Assembly (NCBI GenBank): GCA_035518775.1
Contig: DATIXH010000410.1
Location: 1 to 28,804, forward strand
Length of the DNA stretch: 28,804 nt
Direction of reading: 5' to 3'
From: JBGPEQ01 sp035518775
GTDB taxonomy: Bacteria > Pseudomonadota > Alphaproteobacteria > Dongiales > Dongiaceae
Below, one piece after another: positions 7,387 to 13,876 of this stretch. Each line of letters begins with the position of its first letter. Position 1 is the first letter of the stretch. The notes beneath the pieces were generated by a model, which worked only from the letters and a program-made list of their open reading frames with translations, had not been told where the DNA came from and searched no databases. Made by a program: the position numbers and the translations under genes.

Positions 7387-8382
7387 TTGATCGGCAAGCT
7401 GTTCCGTCTGTTCCTGCTGCTGCTCGTCCTGGCGGTCGGACTGGCGGGCGGGACCGTCTATTGGGCCTTCACGAAGTTCCACGAGCCAGGCCCGGCCGCG
7501 GCCGACACGACGGTGATCATCGACCGCGGCCTTGGCGTGCGCGGCATCGCCGACAAGCTGGCCGAGGCGGGCGTCATCAGCGACCCGTTGGTGTTCGCCG
7601 CCGGGGTGCGCGTCTATGGCGAAGGGCAGCCGCTGAAGGCAGGCGAGTATCTCTTCGCGAGCCGGCTCAGCATGCGCCTGGTGATGGAGCAGATGATCGC
7701 CGGCGGCACGATCCAGCATCGCCTGACCGTTCCGGAGGGGCTGACCTCGGCGGAGATCGTGGCGCTCGTCGCGGCGGCACCGGATCTCGACGGCGCCGTG
7801 CCCGCGGCCTTGCCCGCAGACGGCACGCTGCTCCCGGAGACCTACTTCTTCAGCAGAGGCGATACGCGCGCGCAGCTGCTCGAGCGCATGCGCAAGGGCA
7901 TGCAGGATGCGCTCGCCGAGCTGTGGCCGGCGCGCGACGGCACGCTGACGCTGGCCAATGTCGCCGAGGCGGTGACCCTGGCTTCGATCGTCGAGAAGGA
8001 GACGGCCGTGCCGGAAGAGCGGCCGCACGTGGCCTCGGTGTTCTTCAATCGGCTGGCGAAGGGCATGCCGCTGCAGTCCGATCCGACCGTCATCTACGCG
8101 GTCACCGGCGGCAAGGGTCCGCTCGGGCGCCCGCTCTCCAAGGCCGACCTGCAGGTCGCCAACCCCTACAACACCTATGTCAATGCCGGGCTGCCGCCCG
8201 GTCCGATCGCCAATCCGGGCCGCGCCTCGCTGCAGGCGGTGCTGCATCCGGACAGTACGAAGGACCTCTACTTCGTCGCCGACGGCACCGGCGGTCACGC
8301 CTTCGCCGCCACCCTCGACGAGCACAACAAGAACGTCGCCGCTTGGCGCAAGCAGCAGGCGCAGCAACCGCAGCCACAGTAG
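7387..8382 (+). CDS. mltG: Endolytic peptidoglycan transglycosylase MltG
   Basis: An inner-membrane lytic transglycosylase that cleaves nascent glycan strands and so terminates peptidoglycan polymerisation. It is 331 aa from a TTG start at 7387; no ATG or GTG is better placed, and TTG sets the membrane anchor exactly at the N-terminus. Residues 6-27 form the TM anchor, a LysM-like region follows, and the YceG domain contains LPETYFFSRGD and the catalytic glutamate E203 in SIVEKE, then NRLAKGMPLQSDPTVIYA and the NPYNTY motif near the C-terminus. Fusion of cell-wall and lipid functions in one operon (4-base gap from fabF) is common in alphaproteobacteria. Confidence 0.93.
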   Translation: MIGKLFRLFLLLLVLAVGLAGGTVYWAFTKFHEPGPAAADTTVIIDRGLGVRGIADKLAEAGVISDPLVFAAGVRVYGEGQPLKAGEYLFASRLSMRLVMEQMIAGGTIQHRLTVPEGLTSAEIVALVAAAPDLDGAVPAALPADGTLLPETYFFSRGDTRAQLLERMRKGMQDALAELWPARDGTLTLANVAEAVTLASIVEKETAVPEERPHVASVFFNRLAKGMPLQSDPTVIYAVTGGKGPLGRPLSKADLQVANPYNTYVNAGLPPGPIANPGRASLQAVLHPDSTKDLYFVADGTGGHAFAATLDEHNKNVAAWRKQQAQQPQPQ

Positions 8383-8411
8383 AGCCCGAACGATGACGCG
8401 CAGGTGTGCTG

Positions 8412-9173
8412 CTACTGCTTCTTTGGCAGGCGCATGAACAGCCAGTCGGTGAAGATGGGCGATAGAGAGCCGACCAGCCAGATCGCGAGGTAAAGCGGAA
8501 ACGGAAAGGCGATGCGCGCCCGGTTCCGCTCGAGGCCGCGCTTCATGATGGCGGCGGCGCGCGCGGCGTCCATGAGGAAAGGCATCGGGAATTTATTCTT
8601 ACCCGTCATCCGGCTCACGATGAATCCCGGACAGATCACGCTGACCTCGATGCCGTAGCGATGGAGATGTCCGCGCAGGGCCTCGCCCCAGGTCCGCACC
8701 GCGGCCTTGCTGGCGCAATAGGCGGGAGCGGGCGGAAAGCCGCGGAAGGACGCGAGCGAGCTCATCACCGCGATCTGCCCGCGCCGCCGCGCCTGGAAGC
8801 GGGGGATCAGCGGCAGCACCGTATTGAGCACGCCGCCCAGATTGACCGCGAACACGGCGCGGGTGATCTCCGCCGCCTCCGGGCCGTCTCCGGCGCTGGC
8901 GCCGCGGCCGGCGTTGGCGATCACCAGGTCGATGGGCGTGGCGCGGTCGATGCCCTCGATCCAGCGGGCCATCGAGTCGGCGTCGGCGACGTTGATGAGC
9001 GCCGTCTCCACCCGCGCCGAGCGCTGGCGACAGGCGGCGGCGACCTTCTCGAGCCGGTCGGCGTCGCGCCCGGTGAGCGCGAGGCTCACCCCCGGGCCGG
9101 CATAGGCCATTGCCAGGGCCTCACCGATGCCGCTGCTGGCGCCGGTGATGAGGATGCTGCGCGGCTCTTTCAT
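8412..9173 (-). CDS. SDR family NAD(P)-dependent oxidoreductase
   Basis: A classical short-chain dehydrogenase of 253 aa. It has TGASSGIG (10-17) for cofactor binding, NAG (87-89), the catalytic S139 with Y152 and K156 (YCASK), and the ICPGFI loop. Unlike FabG it carries a hydrophobic C-terminal segment (about 226-248, LYLAIWLVGSLSPIFTDWLF), suggesting membrane association. This layout resembles SDRs acting on lipid or steroid-like substrates, but the substrate is not known. It is convergent with mltG and divergent from the YicC-type gene. The ATG at 9173 has only a weak ribosome-binding site. Confidence 0.9.
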   Translation of the reverse strand: MKEPRSILITGASSGIGEALAMAYAGPGVSLALTGRDADRLEKVAAACRQRSARVETALINVADADSMARWIEGIDRATPIDLVIANAGRGASAGDGPEAAEITRAVFAVNLGGVLNTVLPLIPRFQARRRGQIAVMSSLASFRGFPPAPAYCASKAAVRTWGEALRGHLHRYGIEVSVICPGFIVSRMTGKNKFPMPFLMDAARAAAIMKRGLERNRARIAFPFPLYLAIWLVGSLSPIFTDWLFMRLPKKQ

Positions 9174-9181
9174 GGGGTCGC

Positions 9182-9230
9182 TTGTTGGTATCGCTCGCCG
9201 AGTATATAGTGGTTTGCGCTAGCGCCACTA
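9182..9230 (+). promoter_or_regulatory. Predicted promoter and overlapping palindrome in the SDR/YicC divergent gap
   Basis: TTGTTG (9182-9187) and TATAGT (9205-9210) are separated by 17 bases and point toward the YicC-type gene, with a predicted start near 9217. The -10 region overlaps an inverted repeat, TAGTGG (9207-9212) and CCACTA (9225-9230), whose centre holds the 10-base palindrome GCGCTAGCGC (9216-9225). The palindrome would cover the transcription start, a typical operator position. It is also close enough to affect the divergent SDR gene. No regulator gene is adjacent, so its binding protein is unknown. Confidence 0.4.
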
Positions 9231-9265
9231 CCAGATTTCGTGTCCCCTCGGTCGGGAGGCCGCTC

Positions 9266-10165
9266 TTGCCCATCGCCAGCATGACAGGATTCGCGCGCGC
9301 GGAGGGCGCCGACGCCGCCGACCTGCATCCGGGCCTGCACTGGGCCTGGGAGGTGAAGAGCGTAAACGGCCGCAACCTCGACGTCCGCTGCCGCCTGCCG
9401 CCTGGATTCGAGGCGCTGGAGTCGCCGGCGCGCGCCGCGCTGGCGGAGCGGTTCAAGCGCGGAAACTTCGCGCTTACCCTGACGCTGGCGCGCGGGGGCG
9501 AGCCGCCGCGCGCCCGCATCAACCGCGAGCTGCTCGACCAGCTGATCGCCCTCGCCGGCGACCTTGGGGGCAGGACCGAGCGGCCGCGGCTGGACAGCCT
9601 GCTGGGCGTGCGCGGCGTCGTCGAAGTCGTCGAAGAGGCGGAGCCCACCGAGGAGCAGCGGGCGGTACGGCTGACGCGCATGAACGAGACCCTGGCGCGC
9701 GCCTTGGCGGCGCTGGACGCCATGCGTCACGAGGAGGGCGCCCGGCTGGCGGCTCTCGTCGGCCAGCATCTCGACGCCATTGAGGCGCTGCGCCAGCGCG
9801 CGGCGGCCACGGCCGCGGCCCAGCCGGCCGCGCTCAAGGCGCGCCTGAAGGCGCAGCTCGACGCATTGCTCGAAGCCTCGCCGGCGCTTCCGGAGGAACG
9901 GCTCGCCCAGGAGGCGGCGCTGCTCGTCACCAAGGCCGATGTGCGCGAAGAGCTGGACCGGCTGGCGGCGCACGTCGCGGCCGCGCGCAAGCTGTTGGCG
10001 GAGGGCGGCGCCGTCGGCCGCAAGTTCGATTTCCTCTGCCAGGAGTTCAACCGCGAGGCCAACACGCTGTGCTCGAAATCGGCCGACGTCGAGCTGACGG
10101 CGATCGGCCTCGAGCTGAAGGCCGCGATCGACCAGCTGCGCGAGCAGGTGCAGAACATCGAGTGA
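9266..10165 (+). CDS. YicC/YloC family endoribonuclease
   Basis: A 299-aa protein of the YicC-like family, whose members are metal-dependent endoribonucleases involved in RNA turnover and often sit upstream of gmk. I chose TTG 9266 because GGGAGG ends 6 bases upstream. It gives the N-terminus MPIASMTGFARAEG, matching the conserved SMTGFAR family start; the ATG at 9281 is too far from the ribosome-binding site. The mid-region KSVNGRNLDVR and the C-terminal FDFLCQEFNREANTLCSKSAD are family signatures. A helical segment (about 120-220) with Ala/Glu/Arg repeats is likely coiled-coil. It is separated from gmk by a repeat-bearing 201-base gap. Confidence 0.92.
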   Translation: MPIASMTGFARAEGADAADLHPGLHWAWEVKSVNGRNLDVRCRLPPGFEALESPARAALAERFKRGNFALTLTLARGGEPPRARINRELLDQLIALAGDLGGRTERPRLDSLLGVRGVVEVVEEAEPTEEQRAVRLTRMNETLARALAALDAMRHEEGARLAALVGQHLDAIEALRQRAAATAAAQPAALKARLKAQLDALLEASPALPEERLAQEAALLVTKADVREELDRLAAHVAAARKLLAEGGAVGRKFDFLCQEFNREANTLCSKSADVELTAIGLELKAAIDQLREQVQNIE

Positions 10166-10220
10166 CGTGAGCCGCTATGAATTCAACTTGGCAGCACTGA
10201 TCATGCCGGTCGAGAGATTC

Positions 10221-10342
10221 ACCGCAGAGACGCAGAGGCGCAGAGAAGTGGTCACGCGGAGTGGCAAGACACTCGGCGGCGCCGGCCGATTGCGCGGACC
10301 AAAAGGATCCTTCGTTGCTCTGCGTCTCTGCGCCTCCGCGGT
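10221..10342. repeat. Inverted pair of triple-octamer repeats upstream of gmk
   Basis: The left arm (10221-10245) contains three tandem copies of the octamer CGCAGAG(A/G); the right arm (10318-10342) carries the reverse complement, CTCTGCGT, CTCTGCGC and CTCCGCGG. The arms match at 22 of 25 positions when inverted and are separated by 72 bases containing no gene. The arrangement fills the gap between the YicC-type gene and gmk, the right arm ending 24 bases before the gmk start. Similar CGCAGAG octamer arrays occur scattered in intergenic regions of many bacterial genomes, so this is likely one copy of a dispersed family. It could fold into a long hairpin in the gmk leader. Confidence 0.88.
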
Positions 10343-10366
10343 TCATCTTCTTTGGCATTGCGAGGC

Positions 10367-11038
10367 ATGACGACGTCGAAGACGCGAGCCTCCAAGGATG
10401 ACGATGCCGGCGATATCAGGCGGCGCGGGCTCATGCTCGTGCTGTCGTCGCCGTCGGGGGCGGGCAAGACCACGATCTCGCGCAAGCTGCTGGAGCGCGA
10501 CGGCAACCTCTCCATGTCAATCTCGGTGACGACGCGGCCGCGCCGACCGGGCGAGGTCGACGGCCAGGACTATCACTTCATCGACCCGGCCGAGTTCGAC
10601 CGGCTGGTCGGGGCCGGGGCGCTGCTCGAGCACGCCAAGGTGTTCGGCAACTACTACGGCACGCCGCGGGCGGCCGTGGAATCGGCACTGGCCGAGGGCC
10701 GCGACGTGCTGTTCGACATCGACTGGCAGGGCACGCAGCAGCTGGCCGAAACGGCGCGCGAGGACCTCGTGAGCGTGTTCATCCTCCCGCCCTCGACCCG
10801 CGAGCTCGAGCGCCGCCTGCACTCGCGCGCGCAGGACAGCGCCGCCGAAGTCGCCCACCGCATGGCCAAGGCCGCCGACGAGATGAGCCACTGGGCCGAG
10901 TACGACTACATCATCGTCAACCACGACATCGAATCGAGCACGCGCCGCGTGCAGGCTATCCTGCAGGCCGAACGCCTGCGGCGCGAACGGCAGGTCGGGC
11001 TGTCGGACTTCGTCAAGGCGCTGCGGGAAGGGCAGTAG
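10367..11038 (+). CDS. gmk: Guanylate kinase
   Basis: Phosphorylates GMP to GDP with ATP. It is 223 aa from ATG 10367. The P-loop SSPSGAGKTT (27-36) is followed by the GMP-binding signature (S-V-T-T-R-x-x-R, then G-x-x-Y-x-F), F-G-N-Y-Y-G-T-P and V-L-F-D-I-D-W-Q-G. The first 20 or so residues (Lys/Asp/Arg-rich) are an extension before the kinase domain, as in other alphaproteobacterial Gmk proteins; a start at ATG 10433 is possible but lacks a better ribosome-binding site. The gene follows the YicC-type gene, a conserved pairing. The leader carries the octamer-repeat element. Confidence 0.96.
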   Translation: MTTSKTRASKDDDAGDIRRRGLMLVLSSPSGAGKTTISRKLLERDGNLSMSISVTTRPRRPGEVDGQDYHFIDPAEFDRLVGAGALLEHAKVFGNYYGTPRAAVESALAEGRDVLFDIDWQGTQQLAETAREDLVSVFILPPSTRELERRLHSRAQDSAAEVAHRMAKAADEMSHWAEYDYIIVNHDIESSTRRVQAILQAERLRRERQVGLSDFVKALREGQ

Positions 11039-11062
11039 GGCGGCCGCTCTCCGCGCGTGGCC

Positions 11063-11096
11063 ATGCCCGGCTTCTATCGCCAGGCATCATCCTTTT
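11063..11096. terminator. Hairpin with T-run between convergent gmk and SRPBCC genes
   Basis: ATGCCCGGC (11063-11071) pairs with GCCAGGCAT (11079-11087) around a 7-base loop with one mismatch. CCTTTT follows at 11091-11096 on the plus strand, giving a plausible intrinsic terminator for gmk. The right arm reaches the SRPBCC stop codon at 11087-11089 and the T-run lies within the last codons of that gene. On the minus strand no T-run follows. Confidence 0.45.
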
Positions 11097-11539
11097 GGCT
11101 GATCGGTGCGGGGCAGGGGCTTGCCGGTCTCCAGCAGGCTCTTGAGGCTCGACAGGATCTTCGGCCAGCCACCGGAGACGGCCTCGATGAACTTGGAGCC
11201 GGACTTGTCGATCTCGTGGGTGATCGAGAGCTTCACCGTTTCGTCCGCCGGCTCCAGCTCGATGACGCAGCGGGAATAGCCTTCCTCGCGCAGGTCCGGC
11301 CGCCACTCGTTGCGCCATTTGAGGACGAGCCGCTTCGGCTTCTCGATCTCGACGACCTCGCCGCTGTCGGCCGGCCGGCCGTCGGGGAACATCAGCTTCC
11401 ACGGCGAGCCCTTCTTCCAGTCGCAGTCCTGCCAGGCGCCGTACCAGTAGGCGCGGGTGAATTCCGGCTTCAACAGCGCATCCCACAGCTTCTCGGGCGT
11501 GGTGCGGATGTAGGTGACGTAGACGAAACGATCAGTCAT
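11087..11539 (-). CDS. SRPBCC (AHSA1-like) domain protein
   Basis: A 150-aa START/SRPBCC-fold protein. It begins with the typical strand-and-helix pair FVYVTYIRTTPEKLWDALL, then F-T-R-A-Y-W-Y-G, G-S-P-W-K-L-M-F-P-D-G, and a long C-terminal helix (F-I-E-A-V-S-G-G-W-P-K-I-L-S-S-L-K-S-L-L). This fold has a deep hydrophobic cavity and usually binds lipids, metabolites or chaperone clients. It is encoded 8 bases into the end of the ArsR-type regulator gene. The ArsR/SRPBCC operon is a widespread two-gene module whose physiological signal is usually unknown. Confidence 0.88.
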   Translation of the reverse strand: MTDRFVYVTYIRTTPEKLWDALLKPEFTRAYWYGAWQDCDWKKGSPWKLMFPDGRPADSGEVVEIEKPKRLVLKWRNEWRPDLREEGYSRCVIELEPADETVKLSITHEIDKSGSKFIEAVSGGWPKILSSLKSLLETGKPLPRTDQPKG

Positions 11540-11855
11540 CGCTCTGTTCCTCCAAGCGTTTCTTCAAGTCGGCGAGCGCGCGCAGGCGCGAGCGCTCGTA
11601 CTTGCCGATCCAGCGGTCGGCGATCTCGTGGATGGGAACGGGATTGAGGTAGTGCAGCTTCTCGCGGCCACGCTTCCGCGTCACCACGAGGTTCGCTTCC
11701 TCGAGGAGGGCGAGATGCTTGGTGACCGCCTGACGCGTCATGTCGTGTCCTTCGCACAGCTCGCCCAGGGTCTGTCCGTTCCGCGCATGGAGGCGGTCCA
11801 GCAATCGACGCCTGACCGGATCGGCAAGCGCCCGAAAGACCGCGTCCATGCTCAT
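11532..11855 (-). CDS. ArsR-family winged-helix repressor, module 1
   Basis: A 107-aa winged-helix regulator. FRALADPVRRRLLDRL is the first helix block, the recognition helix is around MTRQAVTKHLALLEEANLV, and the wing is K-R-G-R-E-K-L-H-Y-L. The conserved metal-binding cysteine pair of arsenic sensors (CxC) is absent, so it is the metal-independent kind that accompanies SRPBCC genes. ATG 11855 is chosen over ATG 11849 because it matches the family start MSMDAVF and the predicted transcription start. No Shine-Dalgarno is visible. A 10-bp palindrome begins 8 bases upstream, consistent with autorepression. Confidence 0.9.
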   Translation of the reverse strand: MSMDAVFRALADPVRRRLLDRLHARNGQTLGELCEGHDMTRQAVTKHLALLEEANLVVTRKRGREKLHYLNPVPIHEIADRWIGKYERSRLRALADLKKRLEEQSDD

Positions 11856-11862
11856 GAACGCA

Positions 11863-11886
11863 ATATGCAACCTTGTGGTTGCATAT
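11863..11886. promoter_or_regulatory. Palindromic operator and promoter of ArsR/SRPBCC module 1
   Basis: ATATGCAACC (11863-11872) and GGTTGCATAT (11877-11886) are perfect inverted repeats around TTGT. On the minus strand, TTGCAT (11890-11885) and CATATT (11867-11862) are spaced by 17 bases as -35 and -10 elements. Transcription would then begin at or next to the ATG at 11855, i.e. a leaderless mRNA. The palindrome lies between and over these elements, so bound repressor would block the polymerase. An additional TTGCATATGCAA palindrome overlaps its plus-strand right end. Confidence 0.6.
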
Positions 11887-11973
11887 GCAAGAACCAAGAT
11901 GCAAGACCGCTTCGAATCTCGGAGGCCTTTGCCGCGAGCCGCCGGGTTGCAGATTGAACCGGACGCCGACCGC

Positions 11974-12828
11974 TTACCCGTCAGCAACCATCGCCCGCGC
12001 CAGCGCGCAGAATTGGGCGATGTCGAGCTCCTCGGCGCGGGCGGTCTCCGGCACGCCGGCGCGGGCGAGCAGGGCGGAGGGATCGGGTGCGAGCGACTTC
12101 AGGCTCTGACGCAGCATCTTGCGGCGTTGCCCGAAGGCGGCGGCGGTGACGCGCTCGAGCGCCGCGCGGTCGGCGGGATGGGCGGGCCGGGATCGCGGCG
12201 TCAGCTGCACGACCGTCGAGGTCACCTTTGGCGGCGGCGTGAAGGCGCGGGCCGGGATGTCGAACAGGCGGCGCGGCTCCGTCAGCCATTGCGTGAGGAC
12301 GCTGAGGCGGCCGTAGTCCTTCGTGCGCGGCCGCGCCGTGAGGCGGTCGGCGACCTCCTTCTGGAACATCAGTGTCAGGCCGGCGAAGGCGTCGATGCGC
12401 TCCAGCCATCGGATCAGCAGCGGCGTCGCCACGTTGTAGGGCAGGTTGGCGACGATGCGGCGCGGCGCCGTGCCGAGCCGGGAGACGTCCTCGGCGAGCG
12501 CGTCGGCGAAGATCGTCGTCAGGCGCCCGGGAAACGCCGCCTCGAGCTCGGCGAGGGCCGGCCGGCAGCGCTCATCGCGCTCGATCGCGATCACCTGCCG
12601 GGCGCCGCACTCGAGCAGGGCGCGCGTGAGGCCGCCAGGCCCGGGGCCGACCTCGATGGTTGTGCCGGACGAGAGATCGCCGGCCGCGCGCGCGATCCGG
12701 CGGGTGAGGTTGAGGTCGAGCAGGAAATGCTGTCCGAGCGCGCGCCGGGCGGCGAGGCCGTGGCGGGCGATCACATCGCGGAGCGGCGGCAGGTCCGGCG
12801 CCGCGGGGGCGGCCGGACGGTCGTTCAC
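11974..12828 (-). CDS. rsmA: 16S rRNA (adenine(1518)-N(6)/adenine(1519)-N(6))-dimethyltransferase
   Basis: KsgA/RsmA dimethylates two adjacent adenosines in the 3' hairpin of 16S rRNA during 30S maturation. It is 284 aa with GQHFL (32-36), the SAM site EVGPGPGGLT (59-68) and the catalytic NLPYNV (128-133), plus the C-terminal RNA-binding helices. It begins with GTG at 12828, whose last two bases overlap the TGA stop of surA (GTGA), indicating translational coupling. The pdxA gene that often separates surA and rsmA is absent here. It is the last gene of the surA transcript. Confidence 0.96.
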   Translation of the reverse strand: MNDRPAAPAAPDLPPLRDVIARHGLAARRALGQHFLLDLNLTRRIARAAGDLSSGTTIEVGPGPGGLTRALLECGARQVIAIERDERCRPALAELEAAFPGRLTTIFADALAEDVSRLGTAPRRIVANLPYNVATPLLIRWLERIDAFAGLTLMFQKEVADRLTARPRTKDYGRLSVLTQWLTEPRRLFDIPARAFTPPPKVTSTVVQLTPRSRPAHPADRAALERVTAAAFGQRRKMLRQSLKSLAPDPSALLARAGVPETARAEELDIAQFCALARAMVADG

Positions 12829-13775
12829 TGTCGGATGTCCACGTAGGCGGAGCGGCGCAGCTCGCGCAGGAAGCCGCGCGCCAGGTTCTCGAGCCGGTCG
12901 TTCATGATCCGCTTCGAGATCTCATCGCGCGACGGGGCGCTGTCCGAGGCGGACTGGCGCTCGTCCAGGATCTTCAGGATATGGAAGCCGCCTTCGCTGC
13001 GGACCGGATCGGAGATGGCGTTCGGCTGCAAGCCTTGGACCGCCGTAGCGATCTCCGGCGGCAGGTCGCCCGGCGCGACCCAGCCGAGAACGCCGCCGGT
13101 GCTGGCGGTGGACGACTGCGAGAACTGCCGGGCGATCTCGCCGAAGTCGACCCCCTTCTTGAGCTGCTCGATCAGGCGGTTCGCGGATTCGCGCACCGTC
13201 TCGGTCTCGTTGGGGTCGTCGACCGAGAGGAAGATCTCGGCAAGCTGGTATTCGAGCTTGCCGGCATCCTCGCGCTGGCGCCGTTCGGCGGCGTCGATGT
13301 CGCTATCGGTGATGACGATGCCGGAGCGGAACTTGCGATTGATCAGCACGCCCCAGGCGACCTCGGTGCGGATCTGGTCCTCGAGCATGTTCGGATCGAT
13401 GTTGTTGCGCCGCAGGGCCTCGCGGAACTGGTCCAGGTTCATGCTGTTCTTCTCCGCCATCTGGCGCATGCGCTGGTCGATGGCGTCCTGCGGCACGGTC
13501 ACGCCCTCCTTGTCGGCCGCTTGCTGGCGCAGGCGGTCGTCGATGAGCGCGCGCAGGACCTGGGGCCGCAGCCGCTGGCGCATCTCCGGCGTGTCCTGCG
13601 CGCCGCTCGACGAGATGACCATCTGCATGCGCAGGGCCAGGTCGATGGCGGTGATGACGTCGTCATTCACGAGCGCGACGATGCGCAGCGTGTCCTGGGC
13701 GGCGGCGACGCGCAGCGCGAAGACCGCGAGAAGCACGACAACGGGAAAGAAGAGCTTGCGCATCGGCTGAGGCAT
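12825..13775 (-). CDS. surA: Periplasmic peptidyl-prolyl isomerase/chaperone SurA
   Basis: Chaperone that escorts outer-membrane proteins across the periplasm to the BAM complex. It is 316 aa from ATG 13775: signal peptide (hydrophobic PVVVLLAVFALRVAAA, cleavage around AAA-QDT), the SurA N-terminal domain (ALVNDDVITAIDLALRMQM), and one parvulin domain (Y-Q-L-A-E-I-F through F-H-I-L-K-I-L-D-E-R). E. coli SurA has two parvulin domains; a single domain is usual in alphaproteobacteria. ATG 13763 is an alternative start. A promoter candidate lies about 35-65 bases upstream, separate from lptD. It overlaps rsmA by 4 bases. Confidence 0.92.
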   Translation of the reverse strand: MPQPMRKLFFPVVVLLAVFALRVAAAQDTLRIVALVNDDVITAIDLALRMQMVISSSGAQDTPEMRQRLRPQVLRALIDDRLRQQAADKEGVTVPQDAIDQRMRQMAEKNSMNLDQFREALRRNNIDPNMLEDQIRTEVAWGVLINRKFRSGIVITDSDIDAAERRQREDAGKLEYQLAEIFLSVDDPNETETVRESANRLIEQLKKGVDFGEIARQFSQSSTASTGGVLGWVAPGDLPPEIATAVQGLQPNAISDPVRSEGGFHILKILDERQSASDSAPSRDEISKRIMNDRLENLARGFLRELRRSAYVDIRQ

Positions 13776-13809
13776 GTTGGGCTGATGACACCGGACGTGG
13801 CGACGCGCC

Positions 13810-13838
13810 ACTATAGGCGGGCGGCCAAGGCCGCACAA
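13810..13838 (-). promoter_or_regulatory. Predicted promoter of surA-rsmA
   Basis: On the minus strand, TTGTGC (13838-13833) and TATAGT (13815-13810) are spaced by 17 bases, giving a predicted start near 13803 and a leader of about 28 bases before the surA ATG at 13775. It sits in the 101-base gap after lptD, so surA and rsmA can be expressed independently of lptD. Confidence 0.42.
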
Positions 13839-13876
13839 TGCGCCCGGCGGCTATGTCGCAGGTCCGCGAGACCGCG

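Noticed and set aside
8412..9173. SDR gene as a second fabG
   Set aside because: The C-terminal hydrophobic segment and divergent cofactor-region context differ from FabG, and it is not in the fab operon direction.
10221..10342. CRISPR-like reading of the octamer arrays
   Set aside because: Units are only 8 bases, tandem without unique spacers, and the two arms are inverted; no cas gene is present.
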